This document shows positions 33,679-42,986 of a stretch of 64,000 nt of DNA, one piece after another; within the stretch, counting starts at the first letter, position 1; the number at the start of each line of letters is the position of its first letter. Under the pieces are notes generated by a model, which ran no database searches, was not told the origin of the DNA, and saw nothing but the letters and a program-made list of their open reading frames with translations. This DNA is from Clostridiales bacterium. Its GTDB lineage: Bacteria; Bacillota; Desulfotomaculia; Desulfotomaculales; VENG01. The position numbers and the translations under genes were made by a program. The stretch is from positions 1 to 64,000 of the forward strand of contig JADQBQ010000007.1 of NCBI GenBank assembly GCA_016278505.1, in the 5' to 3' direction.

Positions 33679-34842
33679 TTAGCCGCAATTTTTTTGCACT
33701 GTGCTTTTGTAATGCCTGTAAAAAAACCAAAATGTACATAGGGATACAATGGCTAGTGAAATGTAGAGTAAACGGGGCCCGGAGGAAAACAGAATGCCTC
33801 CCATATAAGAGCCGAAAATCCCCGCCACGCCGCCGATAAATGTAGACAGCAATCCTTGTCCGCTGGCCCGTAAGTTCTGAGGCACAAGCCTGCTCATATA
33901 CCCCACTGCGGACATAAAAAATAAGCCGAAGGTTAAGCTATGCAGCAGTTGTACCGGTATCAGCATTTCCGGTGACTGCACTAGGCTGAACAAGATCCAA
34001 CGCAGGCCAAAAGCAATAGATGCCAGCGCTAAAAGATATAGCTCATGAAATCTGGTCATTAGATACCCGGAAAAAGCAAAAATGGGAATTTCACTTAATG
34101 GTGCTACTGTCCAAGCCCAACCTACCGCCTGTTCTGACCCGCCAAGATGTTGAATATAAAGACCCAAGAAGGCGTCGTTAGCTTTGTTAGTTGTGCTCAG
34201 TAAAGTAGCAATAAGCAAAAAGACTAATATTTCTTTTCTACCCAAAATCCTTTTGGCTTCATTTAAAGTGACCCGGTGTGCCGACGGCCGGGTGTCAAGT
34301 ATGAGCATGCACATGAGTATACATGCGCAAAGAAGACTCTGATAAAGGTAGCCAACATTTTCAATGCCAATTGTTTTAAGTATTGTCCCACCCAATAATG
34401 CCGATATGGCAAATCCCAACGATCCCCACAAGCGGTAACTTCCATATCCTTCGCCGGTTTCCTTTACCGTCGCCAGCGTAAGACTGTCAAGTAAGGGAAT
34501 TACCGGCCAGGCAAATGCGTAGAATATAAAAACCGCTGCCAACAAGGAACGGAAGGAATCACTACTAAATATTAAATTGCTGGACAGGCCTCCCATAATA
34601 AGAAGAAAAATAACAAGTTTTTTCACTGTTTGCAGACGATCGCTTACTATTCCCCAAAGAAATTGAACCAAGGTTGAAACAAAGGGGCCAATGGCTAGAA
34701 GAGTTCCAATTTGGCTGCTATCCAATCCCCGGTGAGAAAACAAAAGAGGAAAGTAAGGCAGTATTATACCCACCGTAGAAAAGTATAATAGTATAGTAAA
34801 TTTTAAAAACCATTTGCGATTGTTCGTTATTTTATGTTCCAT
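33679..34842 (-). CDS. MFS transporter (MFS_1-like/LacY-type)
   Basis: A 387-residue integral membrane protein with about 12 predicted membrane segments. It resembles the MFS_1-like group: an N-terminal FTILLYFSTVGIILPYFPL helix, a SDRLQTVKK loop between helices 2 and 3 (the RxxGRR-like MFS signature region), EGYGSYRLWGSLGFAI at helix 5, and a C-terminal basic tail. Substrate is unknown. It lies 348 bp downstream of the first MttB gene's start, in the same strand direction but upstream in transcription order, so it is not in the methyltransferase operon. A link to methylated amine uptake is possible, not shown. Confidence 0.85.
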   Translation of the reverse strand: MEHKITNNRKWFLKFTILLYFSTVGIILPYFPLLFSHRGLDSSQIGTLLAIGPFVSTLVQFLWGIVSDRLQTVKKLVIFLLIMGGLSSNLIFSSDSFRSLLAAVFIFYAFAWPVIPLLDSLTLATVKETGEGYGSYRLWGSLGFAISALLGGTILKTIGIENVGYLYQSLLCACILMCMLILDTRPSAHRVTLNEAKRILGRKEILVFLLIATLLSTTNKANDAFLGLYIQHLGGSEQAVGWAWTVAPLSEIPIFAFSGYLMTRFHELYLLALASIAFGLRWILFSLVQSPEMLIPVQLLHSLTFGLFFMSAVGYMSRLVPQNLRASGQGLLSTFIGGVAGIFGSYMGGILFSSGPRLLYISLAIVSLCTFWFFYRHYKSTVQKNCG

Positions 34843-34923
34843 AAGTCATCAAGTTTAGCCAGCCTTAAAATATTTATTCTGGATATACCGACAATATGCC
34901 GGAAAAATTAGTGAGTTTACCTA

Positions 34924-35268
34924 TTAGTTTTCCCCGCGGCGGGCTTTTTGCTGTTCTATAATTGTTTCGTTAATGTGTTCTACCAGGCTCAATGTGGAGA
35001 TAGAGTGAAAGAATTGAGTAATTACACTTTCCACAGGCCCATCTAATTCCAGCAGTTGTTTATTAATTTCGAAATCTTTGCCCAGGCCAAAATCTGTTAT
35101 AAGTTTGTCCCGAAAAGCTGCAAGGATCAATGCCCGTTGGTTAATGTCGCCAATTTCATTCCAGCGGGAAAAGGTGTCTGTATTACAATTGTTGGTGTTT
35201 AGTATTTCAACAAACAAATTGTGAAACTGTGTAAAGGTAGGTCTTTTTTTGCTAAAGCCAGTGGCCAT
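34924..35268 (-). CDS. Unknown small protein
   Basis: I do not recognise this 114-residue soluble protein. It is predicted to be helical, with a basic, aromatic N-terminus (FSKKRPTFTQFHNLF) and an acidic C-terminal half ending in QQKARRGEN. There is no signal peptide, membrane segment or Cys motif beyond a single CN. It lies between the MFS gene and a divergent 78-residue gene, with about 125 bp on the upstream side for promoters of both. A GGGAG lies about nine bases upstream of the ATG. Confidence 0.6.
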   Translation of the reverse strand: MATGFSKKRPTFTQFHNLFVEILNTNNCNTDTFSRWNEIGDINQRALILAAFRDKLITDFGLGKDFEINKQLLELDGPVESVITQFFHSISTLSLVEHINETIIEQQKARRGEN

Positions 35269-35393
35269 GTGTGAATATATCTCCCTTCCAAAATAAACCT
35301 TAGAATCAATATTTTAAAAAACAAATGTCAAATACTACGTTATTGATTTGCAGATAATTATTAAAAGAAAATAATATTGAGGGGGCATTAAGT

Positions 35394-35630
35394 GTGACGT
35401 GGCTAAAAAGTATCTTTACCAATAACTCAAATCATGAAATGGAACAAGAACAGCTTTTATACCAGTTGCGACAAGCTCAAAATGAAGCCATGGAGATAGG
35501 CACTATTCTCAGCCAGGTTACCTCCGGTCAGGTCGACTCGCAGCAAGTTCAGCAGTTAGACCAGTTAAATGCCAGCGTTGGTGGCTTTTTGCAGAGACTC
35601 CGACAGCGCATAGACCGAGAAATAAAATAA
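35394..35630 (+). CDS. Unknown small helical protein
   Basis: A 78-residue Gln-rich helical protein (LLYQLRQAQNEAMEIGTIL, then QVDSQQVQQLDQLNASVGGF and LQRLRQRIDREIK), likely a coiled coil. I do not recognise the family. The GTG start has GGGGG about seven bases upstream. It is divergent from the 114-residue gene and convergent with apgM, whose terminator follows. Good start site and clear frame support it as real; function unknown. Confidence 0.58.
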   Translation: MTWLKSIFTNNSNHEMEQEQLLYQLRQAQNEAMEIGTILSQVTSGQVDSQQVQQLDQLNASVGGFLQRLRQRIDREIK

Positions 35631-35646
35631 TGCATTTTTCTACAAA

Positions 35647-35666
35647 AACCCCCTGTGTAGGGGGTT
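35647..35666 (-). terminator. Terminator after apgM
   Basis: AACCCCCT and AGGGGGTT form an 8-bp GC-rich stem with a GTGT loop, 10 bp after the apgM stop. The minus strand continues TTTGTAG (five T in all with the stem end). It may also stop the convergent small gene. Confidence 0.85.
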
Positions 35667-35675
35667 CTAAAATCT

Positions 35676-36881
35676 CTATTTGGTGAGGAAATAATCCATT
35701 AGCTTATGACCTTCCGCAATTACCAAGGGCGCCTCCGCGGCCGTATCTTCGCTGAATGTACGGTTTTCCCTCTTCTCAGTTCGGGAATCATAAATGACAA
35801 AAGGTACCGGATCAGAAGAATGAGTCCTCGTACGCATGGGAGTTGGGTGGTCCGGCAAAACCATAATCTTAAACTCTTCATGTATTTTTAGCCCTTGAAG
35901 TATTTGCCCCAGAATCTCATCAATCTTCTCAATGGACTTAATTTTAGTTTTTAAACAACCTTGATGCGATGCTTCATCCGGGGCCTCAATGTGAATATAA
36001 ACATAGTCAAGGCCACTCTCCAAACTTCTCAGTGCCGTTTCGGCCTTCCCAACAAAATTGGTATGTATGTTACCCGTGGCCCCCGGCACATCAAGAACTT
36101 CCATTCCGGCACAGATACCAATTCCTTTAATCAAGTCTACTGCCGAGATTACAGCCCCTTTCAGTCCGTACTTCTCTGTAAAACCATCTAAACCGGGTTT
36201 TTTACCCTGCCCCCAGAGCCAGATAGAATTTGCCGGGTTGGTTCCTTTTTCAATGCGGGCTATGTTTACCGGCTCATCTTTTAACATACTATAACTATTC
36301 TTCATTAAATTGTATAAAGTCTCACTGCCTTCACCTTCAGGTAAATAAGAGGCTATTTTTTCTCCTGAAATATCATGGGGAGGTGTAAGACTAGTATCTT
36401 CGGCTCCGGAAGGCCAAACCATTAGATGGCGATAGCTTACCCCCGGATAAAAACGAACATTCTCAGATGCAAAGGATGCATTTATTTGTGCAATTAGCTG
36501 TGCCGATTCCTCTGACGATATTTCCCCGGCACAGTAATCCAACATTTTTTTTTCTTTGTAATCTTCCTCTCCGGACAATGTCACCAGGTTGCACCGGAAA
36601 GCAGTATCTTTGTCATCCAAATGAATGCCCATACTTACTGCCTCCAAGGGTGAGCGACCTGTATAAAAAATTTTAGGGCTGTAACCCATTACGGATAGGT
36701 TGGCAACGTCACTACCTGGCGGGAAGCCCTCCGGTATAGTATAAGCCGTGCCTATTTCCCCTTTGCAGGCCAACCAATCCATATGGGGTGTATTTGCGAC
36801 TTCAAGAGGTGTCTTTCCGTTTAGTTCTTCACAACTTTCATCGGCCATGCCATCGGCTAAAAGCACAACGTATTTCAACAA
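35676..36881 (-). CDS. apgM: Cofactor-independent phosphoglycerate mutase, archaeal type (ApgM)
   Basis: A 401-residue alkaline-phosphatase-superfamily enzyme of the ApgM type. It has the metal/phosphate start YVVLLADGMADE (about residues 4-15), the catalytic Ser region FPPGSDVANLSVMGY (about 53-67) and the late metal ligands (IHIEAPDEASHQG and VLPDHPTP). The nominal reaction interconverts 2- and 3-phosphoglycerate. The gene ends the hom-thrB-lysC unit, an arrangement known in many Clostridia, where a role linked to homoserine phosphorylation has been proposed for some members. Here a normal thrB is also present. Length matches the family. Confidence 0.88.
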   Translation of the reverse strand: MLKYVVLLADGMADESCEELNGKTPLEVANTPHMDWLACKGEIGTAYTIPEGFPPGSDVANLSVMGYSPKIFYTGRSPLEAVSMGIHLDDKDTAFRCNLVTLSGEEDYKEKKMLDYCAGEISSEESAQLIAQINASFASENVRFYPGVSYRHLMVWPSGAEDTSLTPPHDISGEKIASYLPEGEGSETLYNLMKNSYSMLKDEPVNIARIEKGTNPANSIWLWGQGKKPGLDGFTEKYGLKGAVISAVDLIKGIGICAGMEVLDVPGATGNIHTNFVGKAETALRSLESGLDYVYIHIEAPDEASHQGCLKTKIKSIEKIDEILGQILQGLKIHEEFKIMVLPDHPTPMRTRTHSSDPVPFVIYDSRTEKRENRTFSEDTAAEAPLVIAEGHKLMDYFLTK

Positions 36882-36898
36882 TTATCCCTCCGGTTTTC

Positions 36899-38137
36899 CT
36901 AGCTACAGCAGCAAACGGAATCATTTTCATCTCCCAGATTGAATTTCTTGTGCAGCGCCTTTACCGCTATATCCGCCAGCTCTTTTTTAATAATACAAGA
37001 AACTTTTATGTCAGATGTGGATATCATTTCCAAATTTATGTTTTCCAAAGCAAGTGCTTCGAACATCATGGCAGCGACCCCGGGATTGCTGACCATTCCG
37101 GCGCCTACGATAGAAACTTTGGCTACGTCCTGATCGTGGGTGTAACCTTTATAACCAATATCATCTTTGATGTTTTCCACCACGTTAAGTGCATGTCGTA
37201 GATCGGTTTGAGAGACGGTAAAGGAGATGCTATTTACCTGGTTGCGCATAGCACTTTGAATAATCATATCTACATTTACATTTTTTTCCGCCAGTGAGCT
37301 GAATATCTTGTGAGCTATACCTGGTTCGTCGGGAACATCAAAAATTCCAATCTTAGTAACGTTTAGATCATAAGCTATACCGGCTACAACCATGTCCTTT
37401 TCCAAGTCGGTTACCTCCTTAACAATGGTTCCTAAATTATGGTTAAAACTGGAGCGCACATGGATAGGTATATTGTACAATTTAGCGCACTCAACGGCGC
37501 GGGGGTGAAGAACAACAGCCCCTAAGTGCGCTAGTTCCAACATTTCATCGTAAGTTATGGCGTCCAGTTTCCGGGCTTCAGGAACCATCCGCGGGTCAGT
37601 GGTATAGACTCCGTCAACGTCGGTGAATATTTCACACAAGTCTGCATTCATAGAGGCGGCAATGGCAACCGCAGTGGTATCAGAACCTCCTCTTCCGAGA
37701 GTGGTTATGTCATTTTCTTCATTGATTCCTTGAAATCCCGCTACTACTATAATTTTATCGTCATTTATCTCCTGCTGCAGGCGGCCTGTATCAATATCGA
37801 TAATCCTGGCTTTACTATGAATACTGTCGGTCTTTATACCCACCTGGGGGCCGGTTAAAGAAATTACGTCTTCTCCGATAGAATTGATAGCCATGGCCAG
37901 TAAAGCAATTGTAACTTGCTCTCCGGTCGACAACAGCCTGTCCATCTCGCGTTCCGAGGGATTTGTAGTTATTTCCTTGACTAGTTCGATTAATTTGTCG
38001 GTAGTGTCGCCCATGGCGGATACAACCACAATTATTTGGTGCCCCTGGCGATGCATCTCCACCACCCTTTGGGCAACGCGGCGGATTCTTTTGGGATTGG
38101 CGACACTACTGCCCCCGTATTTTTGCACTACCAACAT
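36899..38137 (-). CDS. lysC: Aspartate kinase
   Basis: A 412-residue aspartokinase that makes aspartyl-phosphate, the entry to lysine, threonine and methionine. The kinase domain (about residues 1-250) starts VVQKYGGSSVANPKRIRR and has TLGRGGSDTTAVAIA and EIFTDVDGVYTTDPR. Two C-terminal ACT domains (about 260-410, VTKIGIFDVPDEPGIAH and VSIVGAGMVSNPGVAA) give allosteric control. It lies between thrB and apgM with 17-25 bp gaps, so feedback by threonine or lysine is likely. The protein ends in a CCCS tail, a minor oddity. Confidence 0.96.
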   Translation of the reverse strand: MLVVQKYGGSSVANPKRIRRVAQRVVEMHRQGHQIIVVVSAMGDTTDKLIELVKEITTNPSEREMDRLLSTGEQVTIALLAMAINSIGEDVISLTGPQVGIKTDSIHSKARIIDIDTGRLQQEINDDKIIVVAGFQGINEENDITTLGRGGSDTTAVAIAASMNADLCEIFTDVDGVYTTDPRMVPEARKLDAITYDEMLELAHLGAVVLHPRAVECAKLYNIPIHVRSSFNHNLGTIVKEVTDLEKDMVVAGIAYDLNVTKIGIFDVPDEPGIAHKIFSSLAEKNVNVDMIIQSAMRNQVNSISFTVSQTDLRHALNVVENIKDDIGYKGYTHDQDVAKVSIVGAGMVSNPGVAAMMFEALALENINLEMISTSDIKVSCIIKKELADIAVKALHKKFNLGDENDSVCCCS

Positions 38138-38162
38138 TTATCGTACACTCCCATGCATTTTT

Positions 38163-39068
38163 CTAGTTCTTTATTTCCAGTGCTCTAGCTCCGGTAAGGC
38201 TTGGGTCAAGAACAACGGATTTGGCCTTTACCCCGCTTTGCAAAAAGGTTTCTTTCATAACCTTGGCAATAAGGTCCGGGTTTTTATCAGTAAGGGCGAT
38301 TAAAGTAGGTCCTGCGCCGCTTAAGGCTACACCCTTAGCACCGGCAAGCCGGGCAGCGGCAAATACTTTTCTCATACCGGGTATGAGACCGGCCCTGTAG
38401 CTCTGATGTAATCTGTCTTCCATAGCCACGGACAGCAAATTAAGGTCTCCCCTTTGCAAAGAAGCTATTAATAAGGCCGTCCGGCCAATGTTAAATACCG
38501 CATCTTCAAGGCTAATTTGTTTGGGCAGTGCCTCCCGGGCATCTTTAGTGGAAAGAGTAAAGTCCGGTATACTCACGATAGCTTTTAACCCTGAGGGGGG
38601 ATCAATCTTTAAATACTTTACTTCTTCATCGGTATGGGCATAAACTGTTATGCCTCCGAATAGAGCGGGAGTAACATTATCAGGGTGTCCTTCTATTTGA
38701 ATAGCAATCCTTAATAATTGCACCGGGTTTAGTGTGCCGCCTGAAATAACATTTGCCGCCACCAACCCGCCAATAATTGCTGCGGCACTACTTCCGAGCC
38801 CTCTGGACATAGGAATATTGTTATGCAGGCGTATTCTCAAACCTTTAGGGTTATGTCCCACTGTCTTAAATACCTGCTGGGCACAAGTATAAACAACATT
38901 GGTAGTATCCCGCGGGATATAACTCTTTCCTTCCCCTGTCACTTCGATGCTTAGACCTAAATTGGTTTCTGACATTTCTACAAAGTTAAACAGTTTAAGT
39001 GCCATTCCCAGGCAATCAAAACCGGGACCTAGATTTGCAGTGCTGGCCGGTACCTGAACGCGGACCAC
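38163..39068 (-). CDS. thrB: Homoserine kinase
   Basis: A 301-residue GHMP-family kinase that phosphorylates homoserine for threonine synthesis. The GHMP motifs are VQVPASTANLGPGFDCLG (N-terminal), the ATP-binding PMSRGLGSSAAAIIGG (about residues 83-98) and the C-terminal GVALSGAGPTLIAL. The GTG start has GGGAGG seven bases upstream. It follows hom by 70 bp and precedes lysC. Length is normal for ThrB. Confidence 0.97.
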   Translation of the reverse strand: MVRVQVPASTANLGPGFDCLGMALKLFNFVEMSETNLGLSIEVTGEGKSYIPRDTTNVVYTCAQQVFKTVGHNPKGLRIRLHNNIPMSRGLGSSAAAIIGGLVAANVISGGTLNPVQLLRIAIQIEGHPDNVTPALFGGITVYAHTDEEVKYLKIDPPSGLKAIVSIPDFTLSTKDAREALPKQISLEDAVFNIGRTALLIASLQRGDLNLLSVAMEDRLHQSYRAGLIPGMRKVFAAARLAGAKGVALSGAGPTLIALTDKNPDLIAKVMKETFLQSGVKAKSVVLDPSLTGARALEIKN

Positions 39069-39138
39069 TTTGTTCCTCCCGCAAATAAAAATTTTGCTAA
39101 TTCTTATGACTCCTACTTATTCAGCTGAACGAGTTCAC

Positions 39139-40437
39139 TTACTGATCTTCGCCTGCTACTCGAATAAAGTTACAGACATCAATCACTGATGACAGATGCC
39201 GAATCATCTCCAGAGCTTCTCGTAAGTTTTTTTCCCTCACTTTGTGAGTTACCATAACTAATTCAGCCTCATCACCTTCGTTTTGCTCCTGAATGACCGA
39301 TGCTAAGCTTACTTCCTTGTCACCAAATGCATATGCAATGGAAGCTAGAACGCCGGGACGGTCGGCAACCCGCAGGCGAATATAATATTTACTCTCCGTC
39401 AATCCCATGGATTTAACCGGTTTTTCATCATAACAGGTACAACCTATTAAGCTGGGAACATTATATAAACAGGCCCGCGCCGCATCCATTATATCAGCCG
39501 TAACGGCACTGGCAGTAGGCATTTCACCGGCACCCTGGCCGTAAAACATAGCATCTCCCACTGCATCTCCCCTGACAAAAATAGCATTAAACACGTCATT
39601 AACTGAAGCCAGGGGGTGGTGATTGGGAATCAAAGCAGGGTGTACTCTGACTTCAATTCCGTCAGATGTTTCTTTGGAAATTGCTAACAATTTAATGACA
39701 TAATTGAGCTCTTGCGCATAAGTAATATCTTGAGAGGTAATTTTAGTAATTCCTTCCACGTAAACATCATTTAGCGTAATGCGGCTGTTAAAGGCTATTG
39801 ATGACAATATGGCCAGCTTGCGCGCAGCATCATAGCCTTCGATGTCAGACGTGGGGTCTGATTCAGCAAAACCCTTAGCCTGGGCTTCTTCTAAAACTTC
39901 ATTAAAGTCAGAGCCCTCAGCTGTCATTTTTGTAAGCATGAAATTAGTGGTTCCATTTATTATGCCCATAACTTCCTGCATGCGATTTGCAGCCAGACAT
40001 TCCTTCAAGGGTCTAATAATGGGTATTCCACCAGCCACGCTGGCCTCAAATAAAAGGTCACATTGATTGGCCTCGGCCAGTTCAAAGAGTTCTTTTCCAT
40101 GCATAGCAATCATATCTTTATTGGCGGTAATCACACTCTTGCCATTAGTAAGAGCCTTTTTGACATAATCTAAAGCAGGCTCTAAGCCACCCATTAATTC
40201 AACAACCAAATCTATATCAGGATTATCAATAATATCCGCTACTTCAGTTGTCAGTTTGCTGGGCTCAATTTCCAGGCCTCTGTCTTTGCCAAGGTCTTTA
40301 ACCAGAATTTTTTCAATATCTACCGGAGCACCAACTTTACGCTGAATATTGGCGCAGTTATCTGTAAGAATGCGGTAAACACCCCGGCCGACTGTTCCTA
40401 TTCCCATTAATCCCACCGAAATTTTTGTATCTGACAC
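39139..40437 (-). CDS. hom: Homoserine dehydrogenase
   Basis: A 432-residue enzyme that reduces aspartate semialdehyde to homoserine. NAD(P)-binding GLMGIGTVGRGVY (about residues 9-21), the catalytic domain with GIINGTTNFMLTKM and a Lys-containing DIEGYDAARKLAIL, and a C-terminal ACT domain (about 350-425, YYIRLRVADRPGVLASIA) are all present. It leads the hom-thrB-lysC-apgM unit. The GTG start has AAGGAG seven bases upstream. The 70-bp gap to thrB starts with an 18-bp repeat that spans the hom stop codon. Confidence 0.97.
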   Translation of the reverse strand: MSDTKISVGLMGIGTVGRGVYRILTDNCANIQRKVGAPVDIEKILVKDLGKDRGLEIEPSKLTTEVADIIDNPDIDLVVELMGGLEPALDYVKKALTNGKSVITANKDMIAMHGKELFELAEANQCDLLFEASVAGGIPIIRPLKECLAANRMQEVMGIINGTTNFMLTKMTAEGSDFNEVLEEAQAKGFAESDPTSDIEGYDAARKLAILSSIAFNSRITLNDVYVEGITKITSQDITYAQELNYVIKLLAISKETSDGIEVRVHPALIPNHHPLASVNDVFNAIFVRGDAVGDAMFYGQGAGEMPTASAVTADIMDAARACLYNVPSLIGCTCYDEKPVKSMGLTESKYYIRLRVADRPGVLASIAYAFGDKEVSLASVIQEQNEGDEAELVMVTHKVREKNLREALEMIRHLSSVIDVCNFIRVAGEDQ

Positions 40438-40555
40438 GGTATCTCTCCTTCCCGGGATGATCTTTATCGCTGTAAATGGACATTATTCCATACATAGCAG
40501 AAATTATATCACTATTAATTTAGAGTGACAATAGTCAGACGATGGAAAGAAAAAA

Positions 40556-40576
40556 AACCGGTCTTAGTAACCGGTT
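40556..40576 (-). terminator. Terminator after spoIVA
   Basis: AACCGGT and ACCGGTT form a 7-bp stem with loop TACTAAG, followed on the minus strand by seven or more T residues. It overlaps the spoIVA stop codon and isolates spoIVA from hom. Confidence 0.9.
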
Positions 40577-42053
40577 AAATGATGATACAAATTAGGCCTC
40601 CACTTCCTTCATTGACAATTTTCTGAAGTGTTTCTTGCAATTTTCGCTGGGCGTTCTCCGGCATGCGGTAGAGTTTGTTCTGGATCCCCTCGCGAACGAG
40701 GTCATTCACCGATTTTCCAAATATCTCTGAGTTCCAAAACTTAGTGGGGTTCTCTTCAAATTGATTGAGCATATAGCTTACCAGTTCTTCACATTGTTTC
40801 TCAGTGCCTATAATCGGTGTAATTTCCGTTGTTATATCTGCTTTAATTATGTGCAGGGAAGGTGCTGCCGCCTTTAGTTTGACGCCGAACCGGCTACCCT
40901 GCCGAATCAATTCAGGTTCTTCTAACTGCATCTCATCGACGTTAGGTGTTACCACCCCGTATCCGTTTTCCATAACTTCTTCCATGGCAGGAGCAAACTT
41001 ATCATATTCGCGTTTTGCGACCGCCAGCTCTTTAACCAAGCGGAATAGCTGCTGCTCACCTTCCAATTCAAATCCTGTTTCTTCTTCTAATACCTTGTAA
41101 AACAGACCTGGTTGAGAAGTTACTGTAATACCCGCTGAACCCGTTCCCATGTCCATTTTCTCCAGTTGCACGGTTTCCACAAATTCGTAAGTGCCCAGCT
41201 TTTCCACTGCTCCGTCAATATCACGGAGGCGACGTACACCCTGGACCACTTCTCGTACCGCATCTTCAAATTGCTCCCTCAGCCAGTGCTTTGTTTGAAG
41301 TTCTTCTATCCAAGAAGGCAGAGAGATGTTAACTTCATTTACCGGGAATTCAAAAAGCACTTTCTCCAGCACCATAAAAATATCTTGCTGAGTTAATTCC
41401 ATAACATTTAAGGGAATTACCGGTACATCATATTTTTCGGTTAGCTCATCAGCCAGGGTTAATGTTTCTTCCGAAAAGGGATTAACCGCATTGAGAATGA
41501 TCAAAAACGGACGGTTGATACCTTTTAATTCTTCTACTACACGTTCTTCTGCTTGCACATAATTCTCTCTGGGGATATCAATAATACTCCCGTCAGTAGT
41601 CATCAGAATGCCCATGGTTGAGTGGTCGCTTATTACTTTTCTGGTTCCGATTTCGGCGGCCTCTTCAAAAGGAATTGGTTCATCAAACCACGGCGTGGAC
41701 ACCATGCGTGGGCCTTCGTCTTCATCATAACCCAGCGCCCCTTCTACCCGGTAACCCACACAGTCAACAAGGCGCACTTTGACTTCGATTTCGGGAGTTA
41801 TCTCTAACTCCACGGCCTCATTTGGAATGAATTTAGGTTCCGTGGTCATTATGGTCCGTCCCGCTCCGCTCTGGGGGAGTTCATCGGTAGCGCGCTCCTG
41901 ATCATAGATATTTTCAATATTCGGCAAAACCATAAGTTCCATAAACTTTTTAATAAAAGTTGATTTGCCTGTGCGAACACCGCCAACTACTCCGAGGTAA
42001 ATATCACCCCCGGTGCGTTCAACCATATCACGGAAAATGTCCTGCTTTTCCAT
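40575..42053 (-). CDS. spoIVA: Stage IV sporulation protein A
   Basis: A 492-residue ATPase, the same length as Bacillus subtilis SpoIVA, that polymerises on the forespore surface as the coat basement layer. The Walker A motif (GGVRTGKSTFIKK, about residues 24-36), the DCVGYRVEGALGYDEDEGP region (about 103-121), NAVNPFSEETL, and the C-terminal GSGGLICIII membrane-targeting end are clear. The ATG at 42053 has GGAGGG nine bases upstream; an in-frame ATG 72 bp further up lies in a low-complexity G-rich stretch and is not supported. It is monocistronic. Confidence 0.97.
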   Translation of the reverse strand: MEKQDIFRDMVERTGGDIYLGVVGGVRTGKSTFIKKFMELMVLPNIENIYDQERATDELPQSGAGRTIMTTEPKFIPNEAVELEITPEIEVKVRLVDCVGYRVEGALGYDEDEGPRMVSTPWFDEPIPFEEAAEIGTRKVISDHSTMGILMTTDGSIIDIPRENYVQAEERVVEELKGINRPFLIILNAVNPFSEETLTLADELTEKYDVPVIPLNVMELTQQDIFMVLEKVLFEFPVNEVNISLPSWIEELQTKHWLREQFEDAVREVVQGVRRLRDIDGAVEKLGTYEFVETVQLEKMDMGTGSAGITVTSQPGLFYKVLEEETGFELEGEQQLFRLVKELAVAKREYDKFAPAMEEVMENGYGVVTPNVDEMQLEEPELIRQGSRFGVKLKAAAPSLHIIKADITTEITPIIGTEKQCEELVSYMLNQFEENPTKFWNSEIFGKSVNDLVREGIQNKLYRMPENAQRKLQETLQKIVNEGSGGLICIII

Positions 42054-42367
42054 CCATACACTCCCTCCTCGTTCAAGATTCCAACAAAACTTCCGGCACC
42101 CCCCCCCACCCTTTTTGGCGAGCAAGACGTACTTATACCGGTCAAAGTGTATTATTCTTCGGTGGCATACATTAACAATATATATATATGTTTGGTAAAA
42201 ATAATTATTACCGGCTGCTGAATATTAGCAGGAATAATTTAGTAAATAAATATTTTGTTTAAAAGATCAATTAATTTTTCCATACTTTGTAGGATTTAAT
42301 GGTAAAGTTGTCGAAAAACAACAACAGACAACTCCGTAATTAATTCAGAAAGGAGAATTTAAAAATA
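42054..42367. other. Divergent promoter region of spoIVA and the NlpC/P60 gene
   Basis: No gene. It contains a run of nine C (42099-42107; G on the spoIVA strand) about 50 bp before the spoIVA start, and a (TA)n-like run near 42180. A mother-cell (sigma-E) promoter is expected for spoIVA; I saw only a weak -10-like AATACACT, so I do not call it. Confidence 0.5.
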
Positions 42368-42967
42368 GTGCATAGGAAAGTATTGCTGGTTTTACTTTTG
42401 TTACTGATAGTAATGCTGTTTCCACCACTAGCACAGGCTGTGCCGGTTGAGCCTTCATCAGAATGGGTGCACAGGGACCCGGATACGGGTCTGCTGAAGG
42501 TTACGCAATCTACAACTGCTCAATACAAAACTGAGTTTAAAGCTGTTAATACACGTCCCGAATATAATACAGTTTCGCGCTCAGCAAACCGGCCGGATGT
42601 CCGAAAGTTATTGGCTACGGCTAAATCTCACTTGGGACAGCCATATGTATACGGATCGGCAGGTCCATCCAGCTTTGATTGTTCGGGCTTTACATTATAC
42701 GTATTTAAAAAAGTAGGGGTTAATCTGCCACATTTAGCTTCGGCCCAGGCAAAATATGGATCAAGGATAGATAAGCAAGACCTTCGTCCCGGTGACCTGG
42801 TATTTTTTAGTTACCATGGTTCCCGAAACATAGAACATGTAGGTATTTATGTTGGAAACGGCGAATTTATTCATGCTTCATCCAGCAAAGGTATTACCGT
42901 TACACCACTGGCTATGGGTTATTACGCCAAAAATTACCGAGGGGCCAATAGAATACTGCCGTCTTAA
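42368..42967 (+). CDS. Secreted NlpC/P60 cell-wall hydrolase
   Basis: A 199-residue secreted peptidase. A signal peptide (residues 1-24: VLLVLLLLLIVMLFPPLAQA, cleavage after AQA) is followed by a short linker and an NlpC/P60 domain. The catalytic Cys lies in SFDCSGFTLYVFKK, His in NIEHVGIYVGNG and the third polar residue in EFIHASSSKG. It should cleave peptidoglycan stem peptides. The start is GTG with GGAG a rather long 12 bases upstream. It is alone on the plus strand, beside spoIVA, so a spore or germination role is possible but not shown. Confidence 0.9.
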   Translation: MHRKVLLVLLLLLIVMLFPPLAQAVPVEPSSEWVHRDPDTGLLKVTQSTTAQYKTEFKAVNTRPEYNTVSRSANRPDVRKLLATAKSHLGQPYVYGSAGPSSFDCSGFTLYVFKKVGVNLPHLASAQAKYGSRIDKQDLRPGDLVFFSYHGSRNIEHVGIYVGNGEFIHASSSKGITVTPLAMGYYAKNYRGANRILPS

Positions 42968-42986
42968 AAAAAGCGCGTGTAACCAA

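Noticed and set aside
40438-40555. Riboswitch or T-box leader before hom
   Set aside because: Only about 115 bp separate hom from the spoIVA terminator. I see no T-box sequence, lysine-riboswitch landmarks or leader peptide.
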